Assembly: GCA_029050995.1 (NCBI GenBank)
Contig: JAIDLO010000001.1
Location: forward strand, 1-7,380
From: Eubacterium sp.
GTDB lineage: Bacteria > Bacillota > Clostridia > Oscillospirales > Acutalibacteraceae
Reading direction: 5' to 3'
Length of the DNA stretch: 7,380 bases
Shown here: positions 1-5,577 of the stretch, piece by piece
Layout: every line of letters begins with the position of its first letter
How positions within the stretch are numbered: position 1 is the first letter of the stretch
The notes under the pieces: model-generated
Told to the model about the DNA's origin: nothing
Databases searched by the model: none
What the model saw: only the letters and a program-made list of their open reading frames with translations
Position numbers and translations under genes: made by a program

Positions 1-10
1 GGGTTTAACA

Positions 11-598
11 ATGGAAGAAATAGATATTTACGATTTTGATAAAACCCTTGTTCCGTTTGACAGCGGATCGCTTTTCGTCCTTTACTGTGTTGTTCATTAT
101 CCCTGGATTCTGATTTGCTTGCCGATTATCTCCGTTACAGGGCTTTTAAAGCTTCTCAAATTAATCAGCTTTACGACCTTTAAAAAATCCTGCTTTATGT
201 TTGTTCCGCTTATTCCGCTTAAAAGCGCAGTAAAAAAATTCTGGGATAAGCACGAAAAAGAGGTTTTTGATTGGTGGCTTGAAAAGGACAAAAGAAATTA
301 TGTTGTAATCAGCGCTTCGCCGGATTTTCTTTTAAAGGATATTTCCGAAAGGCTTTCATTTGATCATCTGATCAGCACAAGACACAACAAACGCGGAATC
401 ATTATCGGCGAAAACTGTCGTGATGAAGAAAAGGTTATTCGTTTTAAAAAGGAATTTCCGAATGCAAAGGTTGTTGATGTTTATTCGGATTCTCTTTTTC
501 ATGATAAGCCGATTTTCTCGCTTGCAACCGGACAGTGCTATCATATCAACGAAGGCAAATTAGAGCCATTTGATTTTAAAGAAAAATACGGAGTGTAA
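11..598 (+). CDS. HAD-superfamily (subfamily IB, phosphoserine phosphatase-like) hydrolase with hydrophobic insert
   Basis: The 195-residue product has the haloacid dehalogenase motifs. Motif I is DFDKTL (nucleophile D8, acid/base D10, T12). Motif II is the serine in VVISASP (S101 region). A motif III lysine is probably K141 in a GENCRDEEK stretch, and motif IV lies in YSDSLFHDKP (D160, D165). The first motif sits only eight residues from the N-terminus, as usual, which supports the ATG at 11. Residues about 21-55 form a very hydrophobic cap region that could be one or two membrane helices, as in PgpC-like phosphatidylglycerophosphatases and related lipid phosphatases. The two acidic residues of motif IV are five apart rather than the usual four, so the exact metal ligand is uncertain. 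The family dephosphorylates small phosphomonoesters or lipid phosphates; the substrate here is unknown. Little upstream sequence is available, so the promoter cannot be judged. Confidence 0.85.
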   Translation: MEEIDIYDFDKTLVPFDSGSLFVLYCVVHYPWILICLPIISVTGLLKLLKLISFTTFKKSCFMFVPLIPLKSAVKKFWDKHEKEVFDWWLEKDKRNYVVISASPDFLLKDISERLSFDHLISTRHNKRGIIIGENCRDEEKVIRFKKEFPNAKVVDVYSDSLFHDKPIFSLATGQCYHINEGKLEPFDFKEKYGV

Positions 599-661
599 GT
601 TGGCGATAGCCGAAATAATCATTAACTTTTTATTAAAAGCTAAAAATAAATATAGATATTT

Positions 662-680
662 GCTGAAATTGTGCTATAAT
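662..680 (+). promoter_or_regulatory. Extended -10 promoter for the degV-family gene
   Basis: The sequence TGCTATAAT (672-680) is a perfect extended -10 element (TGnTATAAT). No good -35 hexamer lies 16-18 bases upstream, which is usual for extended -10 promoters. The predicted start of transcription is near 687, giving a leader of about 26 nt that contains the ribosome binding site. It makes the DegV gene independent of the upstream HAD gene, from which it is separated by a 111-base AT-rich gap. Confidence 0.6.
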
Positions 681-712
681 CAACCAAAAATTATACTAAA
701 AGAGGTTTTATG

Positions 713-1558
713 ATGGATGTTGTTATTACCGCAGACTCAACCTGCGACTTACCTGAAGCGCTTATTCAGGAAAATGATATAGTAATATTCCCTCTTTCAA
801 TTCTTCTTGGCGAAAATTCTTACTTAGACGGAATTGAAATTCACCCAAAGGATATTTACGAACATGTTGAAAAAACAGGAGAGCTTCCAAAAACGGCTGC
901 TGTTACACCGCAGCAATACATTGATGTTTTCAAGCAGCTTACAGACGAGGGCAAGGCTGTTGTTCATATCGGGCTTTCCTCTGCAATTTCATCAAGCTTT
1001 CAGAACGCTATTGTTGCAGCTGCTGAATTTGATAATGTTTACTGCATTGATTCCAAAAGCCTTTGCACAGGTATGGGGCTTCTTGTTCTCAAAGCATGCG
1101 ATTTAAGAGATAAAAAATTTGACGCAAAAAAGATTGCAAGAAGAATAGAGGGCCTTGTTTCCAAGGTGCACACCACCTTTGTTTTAGACAGCCTTGAATT
1201 TCTGCACAAGGGCGGAAGATGCAGCTCTGTTGCCAGATTCGGCGCAAATGTGCTTGGCGTAAAGCCATCTATCGCAGTAAGCACCGAAACAGGCAAACTT
1301 GATGTTGCCAAAAAATACAGAGGAAAAATTGAGGTTGTTTACAAGCAGTATATTGCAGACTGCCTGCAGAACGACAAAATGGATAAAACACGCGTTGTTA
1401 TTGCAAACTCAGGCAATGTAAATCCGGACATTATCGCATATGCAAAGGGCGTTGCAGAAAGCAAGGGCTTTGAGCAAATCATTACGGCTGATGCAGGCTG
1501 CACAATTTCTTCTCATTGCGGCCCGAAAACACTTGCTGTTTTCTATATGGATGAATAA
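713..1558 (+). CDS. DegV family protein (FakB-like fatty-acid-binding protein)
   Basis: The product is 281 residues from the ATG at 713 (282 from the adjacent ATG at 710). The AGAGG ribosome binding site at 701-705 is 7 bases from 713 but only 4 from 710, so 713 is the better start. DegV landmarks appear in order (282-residue numbering): DSTCDLP near residue 9, KTAAVTPQQ near 61, the LSSAISSSFQNA glycine/serine loop near 89, IDSK near 113, LDSLEFLHKGGR near 159, LGVKP near 182, and a C-terminal SSHCGPKTLAVFY. Length is typical (about 280). Characterised members (FakB) bind a fatty acid and present it to the kinase FakA for phosphorylation and use in phospholipid synthesis. No fakA-like gene is visible here. 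The nearby HAD phosphatase could be lipid related, but the linkage is only positional. Confidence 0.93.
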   Translation: MDVVITADSTCDLPEALIQENDIVIFPLSILLGENSYLDGIEIHPKDIYEHVEKTGELPKTAAVTPQQYIDVFKQLTDEGKAVVHIGLSSAISSSFQNAIVAAAEFDNVYCIDSKSLCTGMGLLVLKACDLRDKKFDAKKIARRIEGLVSKVHTTFVLDSLEFLHKGGRCSSVARFGANVLGVKPSIAVSTETGKLDVAKKYRGKIEVVYKQYIADCLQNDKMDKTRVVIANSGNVNPDIIAYAKGVAESKGFEQIITADAGCTISSHCGPKTLAVFYMDE

Positions 1559-1571
1559 TTCTAATTGTATG

Positions 1572-1597
1572 AACGGACGAAATATTTTCGTCCGTTT
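1572..1597 (+). terminator. Hairpin after the degV gene (weak intrinsic terminator)
   Basis: Eleven perfectly complementary bases (1572-1582 with 1586-1596) surround a three-base loop, starting 13 bases after the stop codon. The stem is strong, but only about three T follow it, so termination may be partial and some read-through into birA is possible. Confidence 0.55.
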
Positions 1598-1610
1598 AAA
1601 AATACATATA

Positions 1611-1642
1611 TCGTAAACCTATTTTTAATAGGAGGTTAACAA
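1611..1642 (+). promoter_or_regulatory. Candidate BirA operator overlapping the birA ribosome binding site and start
   Basis: An imperfect inverted repeat, TCGTAAACC (1611-1619), 14-base spacer, GGTTAACAA (1634-1642), matches the Bacillota biotin-repressor site (TTGTTAACC, about 14-15 bases, GGTTAACAA, recalled from the literature). The right half is an exact match and the left half agrees at 7 of 9 positions. The right half includes the last two G of the AGGAGG ribosome binding site and the A of the birA ATG. Binding of biotinyl-AMP-loaded BirA here would repress its own gene and probably the overlapping lysozyme gene. The site assignment is inference from pattern. Confidence 0.6.
1630..1635 (+). 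promoter_or_regulatory. AGGAGG ribosome binding site of birA
   Basis: A perfect AGGAGG ends six bases before the ATG at 1642. It fixes the birA start and is embedded in the candidate BirA operator, so protein bound there could also hinder the initiation region on DNA. Confidence 0.85.
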
Positions 1643-2586
1643 TGAGTCTGAAAGAGGACATATTAACAATACTTCAGATTAAAAACGGCGATTACATAAG
1701 CGGGCAGGCACTTGCCGAGCAATCGGGAAAAAGCCGTGCCGCCGTCTGGAAGGCGGTTAAAACGCTTCAAAAGGAAGGCTATGTTATAAACGCTGTTACA
1801 AACCGAGGCTATTCACTTGCCAATGACGGCGATATTTTAAACAGCGCAAAAATCAAAAACGCTATGCAGCACGATATTGCCGTTATCCACTATACCGAAA
1901 TAGATTCTACAAACACACAGGCAAAGCGGCTCATCAACAGCGGCGAAGCAAACGAAACCCTGCTTGTTTCAGCCGAACGGCAGACGGCAGGCAGAGGCAG
2001 ACAGGGCAAAACCTTTTATTCCCCTGCAGAAACAGGCATTTATATGAGCCTTGTTGTGCATCCGAACACAATGCTGCAGAACGCCGTTACGGCAACAACA
2101 GCGGCATCCGTTGCCGTTTGCAAGGCGATTGAACGATTAACCGATATCAAGCCGCAAATTAAATGGGTAAATGATGTTTATGTAAACGATAAAAAAATCT
2201 GCGGTATATTAACGGAAGCTGTTTCTGATTTTGAATTGGGCATCGTTACAAGCGTTGTTGTCGGCATAGGCATAAACATCAAAACAAACGATTTTCCCGA
2301 GGATGTTGAACGGGCAGGCTCGCTGAATGCCGATATCCGAAGAGCCGATTTAATCGGCGCAGTTGCGGACGAGCTGCTCAATATAATCGGCGGAGATTAT
2401 TCGGATTTTATTGATTACTACAGAAGCCACAGTATGATTATCGGAAAGCAGATTAATTATATTGAAAACGGAATTGTAACACCGGCAAAGGCTGTTTCCA
2501 TAGACGAAACAGGCGGATTGGTTGTTCAAACGGAAAACGGAACTCAAAAAACCTTGAAAAGCGGAGAAATAAGTATCAGATGGTAA
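1642..2586 (+). CDS. birA: Bifunctional biotin-protein ligase / biotin operon repressor
   Basis: The 314-residue protein is a full-length class II biotin protein ligase. It activates biotin with ATP to biotinyl-AMP and transfers it to the lysine of biotin carboxyl carrier domains (acetyl-CoA carboxylase and other carboxylases). Residues about 5-60 form a winged helix-turn-helix (SGQALAEQSGKSRAAVWKAV), marking it as a DNA-binding regulator too. The catalytic domain shows the substrate motif YTEIDSTN (84-91), the biotinyl-AMP loop GRGRQG (117-122), KWVNDV (174-179, usually KWPNDV) with K184/K185 following, and GIGINI (208-213). The C-terminal SH3-like domain covers about 270-314. The start follows a perfect AGGAGG. 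The last seven bases overlap the next gene, so the two are probably co-transcribed and translationally coupled. No separate biotin synthesis or uptake gene is in the window. A likely operator at its own start suggests autoregulation. Confidence 0.96.
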   Translation: MSLKEDILTILQIKNGDYISGQALAEQSGKSRAAVWKAVKTLQKEGYVINAVTNRGYSLANDGDILNSAKIKNAMQHDIAVIHYTEIDSTNTQAKRLINSGEANETLLVSAERQTAGRGRQGKTFYSPAETGIYMSLVVHPNTMLQNAVTATTAASVAVCKAIERLTDIKPQIKWVNDVYVNDKKICGILTEAVSDFELGIVTSVVVGIGINIKTNDFPEDVERAGSLNADIRRADLIGAVADELLNIIGGDYSDFIDYYRSHSMIIGKQINYIENGIVTPAKAVSIDETGGLVVQTENGTQKTLKSGEISIRW

Positions 2587-3377
2587 AAGATTTAGCAGAA
2601 AAATTAGCAGTTAGAATAAACATCAAAAAATTAAATAAAAGGTCTGTTATAATCCTGTCTTCCCTTGCAGTTTTGCTGATTATCATAACGATTATCGCCA
2701 TTTGCGTATCAAGCAAAAAGCCTGTTATGACAGACTTTTTCAACACAAACAAACGGTATGTTTCGGGAATTGATGTATCACAGCACAATGGCAAAATAGA
2801 ATGGGACAAGGTTGCAGATGCAACAGACTTTGCCATTATCCGAGCAGGCTACAGAGGCTATGGAAACGGCGCTTTGGAAAAGGATGCACGATACAAGGAA
2901 AACCTTAAAAATGCAAGAAAAGAAAATATGCATATCGGCGTGTACTTTTATTCGCAGGCGACAACCGTTGACGAGGCTGAAGAGGAAGCCGAATATGTGC
3001 TTGATTTAATTAAACATTATGATTTTGATTTGCCTGTTTTCCTTGATTTTGAATATCCGGCAGATTCAGACGGCAAGCTGACCGGCAGGCTGTATAACGC
3101 AAATTTATCCGGCAAGGAAGCAGCCGCAGTTATCAACGCATTCTGCAGAAAAATTATGGATGCAGGATATAACGCAGGCATTTATGCCTCATCAAATGTT
3201 TTGAATTTCGACATTAAAACATCAGCGCTTGATGACGAGCTTTTCATTTGGGTTGCCGATTATAATGCAAAGGTTACCTATCTTGGAGATTACGATCTAT
3301 GGCAGTATGCCAAGGACGGAGAATGTGACGGCGTGCACAGCAAATATGTTGATTTAAACAAATGGTACATACGATAA
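2580..3377 (+). CDS. Membrane-anchored GH25 lysozyme (N-acetylmuramidase)
   Basis: The product is 265 residues. A basic N-terminus (1-21) precedes one hydrophobic helix (about 22-43) with no clear signal-peptidase site, so it is probably a signal anchor with the enzyme outside the membrane. The glycoside hydrolase family 25 domain runs from about 61 to the end. Its hallmark GIDVSQHNG has the catalytic-site D65; FLDFEYP supplies the D156/E158 pair; WVADYN (D227), DLWQY and a terminal DLN complete the family signature. GH25 enzymes cut the MurNAc-GlcNAc bond of peptidoglycan; no separate wall-binding repeats are seen. The ATG overlaps the birA stop (ATGGTAA), and the only upstream purine tract (GGAGA, 2563-2567) is 12 bases away, so translational coupling is likely. 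A strong terminator follows immediately. Confidence 0.93.
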   Translation: MVKDLAEKLAVRINIKKLNKRSVIILSSLAVLLIIITIIAICVSSKKPVMTDFFNTNKRYVSGIDVSQHNGKIEWDKVADATDFAIIRAGYRGYGNGALEKDARYKENLKNARKENMHIGVYFYSQATTVDEAEEEAEYVLDLIKHYDFDLPVFLDFEYPADSDGKLTGRLYNANLSGKEAAAVINAFCRKIMDAGYNAGIYASSNVLNFDIKTSALDDELFIWVADYNAKVTYLGDYDLWQYAKDGECDGVHSKYVDLNKWYIR

Positions 3378-3382
3378 AAATA

Positions 3383-3416
3383 ACGGCACGATTTTGTATC
3401 GTGCCGTAAATTTTTT
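3383..3416. terminator. Bidirectional intrinsic terminator between convergent genes
   Basis: A ten-base perfect stem (ACGGCACGAT, 3383-3392, with 3398-3407) and five-base loop are followed on the plus strand by TTTTTT (3411-3416). On the minus strand the same hairpin is followed by TTATTTTTA. It can therefore end both the lysozyme transcript and the convergent DUF4430 gene, whose stop is at 3419. Confidence 0.88.
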
Positions 3417-3418
3417 AT

Positions 3419-4141
3419 TTAATCTGTTGGCGAGGTAACATAATACCATTCAACAACATCGCCGTTTTTTAAAACATATTTTGATGCAGACATCATAGGC
3501 TTTACGCCGTTTACTTTATATGTCCAGCCGCTGCCGTTTCCGCAGTCCTTTTCGGCAAGACCGCCGATTGCTTTAACATAGGATTTGTTCTGATGAACAA
3601 CAGCGATTCCGTTTTTCCTGCATTCTTCACTCAGCAAATCAAAAACAGTTGTGCCCTCTTTAACATCACATTTCGTTTTGCTGATTAAATATTTCGGATA
3701 ATCCGCACCATATTGAGCAGCTTTTTCACAGTTTATCGAGAAAGAAACACTTATATTTTGTTCCTTTGTTGTTTTTACCGGAGGCTTCGCCTCAGTTACT
3801 TTCTTTGAACTGCTTTTTTCTGAGGACTTTTCCGAAGGTTTTTTCGGAGGCTTCGCCTCGTTCTCTGTTTTTACACTGCTTGTAGCTGAAGGCTTTGTCT
3901 TTGTTTCTTTCTTTTCACTGCTTATTTCCGAAGATTTTTCCTCGGTTTCGTCCTTTACGCTATTGATTTCTGTTTTTTCGCTTGATACAGAGCTTTCATC
4001 AGCTATGGATACAGTTTCCTTATTCGATATTAAATTCGTTTCATTTTCTGCATTCCTGCCTTTATTGCTTATGCCTATACCAACAGCAAGGCAAACAACA
4101 ATTAAAGTACAGATAATTGCTATTACTATTTTATTATTCAT
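3419..4141 (-). CDS. Membrane-anchored DUF4430 (transcobalamin C-terminal-like) domain protein
   Basis: Numbering is for the 242-residue version starting at 4147; the preferred start is its third residue (ATG at 4141). A hydrophobic helix (about 6-26) is followed by a Ser/Lys/Glu/Pro-rich, low-complexity stalk (about 30-130), suited to spanning the cell wall. The C-terminal domain (about 131-240) fits DUF4430, the bacterial relative of the transcobalamin beta domain: VKEGTTVFDLL, then YVKAIGGL, then GSGWTYKVNG, then YVLKNGDVVEWYY. It has four cysteines (140, 160, 176, 202) that could form disulfides outside the cell. The gene diverges from a cobalamin riboswitch and a toroid-repeat surface protein, which suggests a role in corrinoid binding. 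No Shine-Dalgarno precedes either ATG, and a good minus-strand promoter puts +1 at 4141, so a leaderless start is favoured. DUF4430 domains also occur in proteins with no proven B12 link, so the function is inference. Confidence 0.87.
   Translation of the reverse strand: MNNKIVIAIICTLIVVCLAVGIGISNKGRNAENETNLISNKETVSIADESSVSSEKTEINSVKDETEEKSSEISSEKKETKTKPSATSSVKTENEAKPPKKPSEKSSEKSSSKKVTEAKPPVKTTKEQNISVSFSINCEKAAQYGADYPKYLISKTKCDVKEGTTVFDLLSEECRKNGIAVVHQNKSYVKAIGGLAEKDCGNGSGWTYKVNGVKPMMSASKYVLKNGDVVEWYYVTSPTD
3781..3859. repeat. Two copies of a 13-base palindrome in the stalk-coding region
   Basis: GAGGCTTCGCCTC occurs at 3781-3793 and 3847-3859, 66 bases (22 codons) apart and in frame. Each encodes part of an EAKPP motif in the stalk. 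Each copy is a five-base perfect inverted repeat with a GAA loop on the coding strand (contains GCGAAGC, a known unusually stable mini-hairpin). It probably arose by internal duplication of the low-complexity stalk. Confidence 0.6.
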
Positions 4142-4147
4142 ATACAT

Positions 4148-4176
4148 ATAATACCAAATTCTATTTTGATTGACAA
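4148..4176 (-). promoter_or_regulatory. Minus-strand promoter for the DUF4430 gene, predicting a leaderless mRNA
   Basis: Read on the minus strand, TTGTCA (4176-4171) is followed by a 17-base spacer and TATTAT (4153-4148), with a TG one base before the -10 (TGGTATTAT), an extended -10. Seven bases beyond the -10 is 4141, the A of an ATG in the DUF4430 frame. The -35 overlaps the -35 of the divergent riboswitch promoter, so polymerase probably cannot occupy both at once. Confidence 0.6.
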
Positions 4177-4198
4177 CAATAAAAATAGAGAGTATAAT
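4170..4198 (+). promoter_or_regulatory. Consensus sigma-A promoter for the cobalamin riboswitch transcript
   Basis: TTGACA (4170-4175) and TATAAT (4193-4198) are both perfect hexamers separated by exactly 17 bases. The predicted +1 is near G4205, just at the 5' edge of the riboswitch aptamer. Such a strong promoter suggests that control lies mainly at the riboswitch. Confidence 0.88.
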
Positions 4199-4203
4199 GC
4201 AAA

Positions 4204-4409
4204 TGTGCCGAGAAATGACTGCTAAATCATTTCACGGGGAATGCGGTTGGAATCCGCAGCAGCTCACTCTACTGTATGCAGTTACAAACTCCAACAGCCA
4301 CTCGGTTAACGGGGAAGGCGGAGCAAGGCCAGCCAACCAAGAGCTAAACCTTATTTTGTTTAACTCTTGGTTGGCTACACTGCAAGCCAGGATATCCGTT
4401 TGAGGTGCA
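4204..4409 (+). ncRNA. Cobalamin (B12) riboswitch
   Basis: The leader carries the conserved elements of the cobalamin aptamer in order. First comes a 5' hairpin (4212-4218 with 4227-4233). GGGAA then leads into the P5 hairpin TGCGG/CCGCA (4242-4258) with its GGAAT-containing loop. Next are TACTGT, the B12-box GCCACT (4297-4302) and GGGGAAGGC (4311-4319), then a long peripheral stem (4331-4343 with 4364-4376, 13 perfect pairs plus five inner pairs after one mismatch), and finally AAGCCAGGA (4384-4392). A closing P1 may pair 4204-4209 with 4404-4409 through two G-U wobbles. No terminator lies between the aptamer and the start codon, so control is probably at translation initiation, with B12 turning expression off as in most of the class. 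Whether it prefers adenosyl-, methyl- or aquo-cobalamin cannot be told by eye. Confidence 0.9.
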
Positions 4410-4421
4410 AATAATATTTAC

Positions 4422-4428
4422 GGTGAGG
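4422..4428 (+). promoter_or_regulatory. Ribosome binding site and probable expression platform downstream of the riboswitch
   Basis: GGTGAGG ends nine bases before the ATG at 4438; AAGGA at 4433-4436 is too close to serve. It lies only about 13 bases after the aptamer. CTCAC at 4263-4267 inside the aptamer is complementary to its GTGAG core and is one possible sequestering partner, although that pairing is only a guess. Confidence 0.55.
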
Positions 4429-4437
4429 TAAAAAGGA

Positions 4438-5520
4438 ATGAAAAAAGTTTTAGCAGCGCTCCTTGCGGTAATGCTTGTTATGTCTGCTTCCATAACAGCA
4501 TTCGGAGCAACAACAACCGAAGTAGGAAATACGCTTGAATCCGCAGCAAAATTTGCTTTCGGCGGTAAGACTTCTTTTGATGTTACTGAATCAAAAGATT
4601 ATTATCTTTATCTGATGTCAGGCGACTTTGATGAAAAAATCGAAAAAACATATCTCGATTCCGTTAAGAAAGCACTTGATGACGGAACAAAGTTTGATAT
4701 CGGAACGCTTGGTCTTATCATCAGCAACCTTTTGATGTCTTTGGAAGATCCGTCTGAATTCGGGGGATATGACCTTTTGGATGTGTTTGAAAAAACAGCA
4801 CTTTCCGAAAGTGATAATATGTACACTTATATGTACGCAGCTGATATTGCCCTTTTATTTGATTATCCGGAGTTAAACAAACAGCTTTGCGATACAATTA
4901 TTTCAAAATATACAAAAGGTGTCGGCACTGATTTCTGGGGTGGTTATGGTACCTCAGCTGATGATTTGGCTGTATTCATTTTAACGCTTTGCAATGATTA
5001 TGATACATACAAGGAATATATTGATGATGCCGTTACGCTTCTGAAAGCATACAACACCGAGGCTGGCTATGACAATTATGGTGCAAACGCAAACTCAACC
5101 GCTTTGGCACTTGCAGCTTTTTCTGCCCTTGATGATCAGGAAGCAGCAGATGACGCTTACAACAAGCTTATGCTTTTCTATGATGAAAAAACAGGCGGCT
5201 TTACCAGCAATTATGATGATGTTTTAGCAACAAAGGATGCTATTTTCGGATTATCCTATTATGTGCTCCTTGCTGATTTTGATTTCGGCGATTGGGGAGA
5301 TGACGAAGAAGATCCAGGTCAAGTCGTAAAACCTGTTACACCGATTACAAGTGTTGCAGATAAGAATTCAAACAAAGAAGATAAAAAAGAAACAAATAGC
5401 GATAAGGACAAAAACGATTCGCAAAAATCTCCTGCAACAGGCGCAAGCGTAGCTGCTTTCGCAGTATTTGCAATGGCTGCCGCAGGCGGTGTAATGGTTG
5501 CAACAAAGAAAAAAGATTAA
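4438..5520 (+). CDS. Riboswitch-controlled, cell-wall-anchored alpha-toroid (prenyltransferase-like repeat) protein; putative corrinoid binder
   Basis: The 360-residue product has a signal peptide (KK, hydrophobic 4-20, cleavage near 23-24). The mature domain (about 30-285) is helical and acidic and shows spaced repeats of the prenyltransferase/squalene cyclase type: GGYGTSADDLAVFILTL (168-184), GANANSTALALAAFSAL (215-231) and GGFTSNY...LATKDAIFGLSYY (253-275). The same fold forms the alpha domain of transcobalamin and intrinsic factor, and the NANSTALAL-type repeat is typical of clostridial surface proteins that often also carry DUF4430. A Lys/Asp/Asn-rich linker (about 286-330) leads to SPATG (331-335), a hydrophobic stretch (about 336-355) and KKKD: a noncanonical sortase sorting signal. 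The gene follows a cobalamin riboswitch directly, implying B12-responsive production of a surface protein that captures or hands on corrinoids. It lacks its own DUF4430 domain; that lies in the divergent neighbour. No transporter gene is adjacent. Function is inferred from fold and regulation. Confidence 0.87.
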   Translation: MKKVLAALLAVMLVMSASITAFGATTTEVGNTLESAAKFAFGGKTSFDVTESKDYYLYLMSGDFDEKIEKTYLDSVKKALDDGTKFDIGTLGLIISNLLMSLEDPSEFGGYDLLDVFEKTALSESDNMYTYMYAADIALLFDYPELNKQLCDTIISKYTKGVGTDFWGGYGTSADDLAVFILTLCNDYDTYKEYIDDAVTLLKAYNTEAGYDNYGANANSTALALAAFSALDDQEAADDAYNKLMLFYDEKTGGFTSNYDDVLATKDAIFGLSYYVLLADFDFGDWGDDEEDPGQVVKPVTPITSVADKNSNKEDKKETNSDKDKNDSQKSPATGASVAAFAVFAMAAAGGVMVATKKKD

Positions 5521-5536
5521 TAAGAACAATAAAAAC

Positions 5537-5569
5537 AGAGCCTTTCTTTCCGAAAGGCTCTTATTTTTT
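5537..5569 (+). terminator. Intrinsic terminator after the toroid-protein gene
   Basis: A ten-base stem (AGAGCCTTTC, 5537-5546, with 5552-5561) and five-base loop are followed by TTATTTTTT. On the minus strand the hairpin is followed by GTTTTTATT, so it may also stop the convergent ATPase transcript. Confidence 0.87.
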
Positions 5570-5577
5570 GCGGTGGG

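Noticed and set aside
1..13. GGTTTAACAA before the first gene as a BirA half-site
   Set aside because: It has an extra base compared with the half-site, and the partner half would lie outside the window.
600..613. Short inverted repeat after the HAD gene as a terminator
   Set aside because: Only about five pairs including a wobble, and no T-run directly after it.
1039..1311. Antisense 90-residue frame inside the DegV gene
   Set aside because: It is fully covered by a well-conserved DegV gene and shows no recognisable domain.
4145..4147. ATG at 4147 as the start of the DUF4430 gene
   Set aside because: It would lie upstream of the predicted +1 and has no ribosome binding site; the ATG at 4141 is preferred, although 4147 cannot be excluded if another promoter is used.
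4191..4198. A second minus-strand -10 (TATACT) overlapping the plus-strand TATAAT, suggesting a symmetric bidirectional promoter
   Set aside because: No acceptable minus-strand -35 at the right distance, and a better minus-strand promoter exists nearby.
4170..4403. 77-residue open frame on the plus strand across the promoter and riboswitch
   Set aside because: It begins inside the -35 hexamer, so it cannot be fully transcribed from that promoter, and it lies over structured, conserved riboswitch elements.
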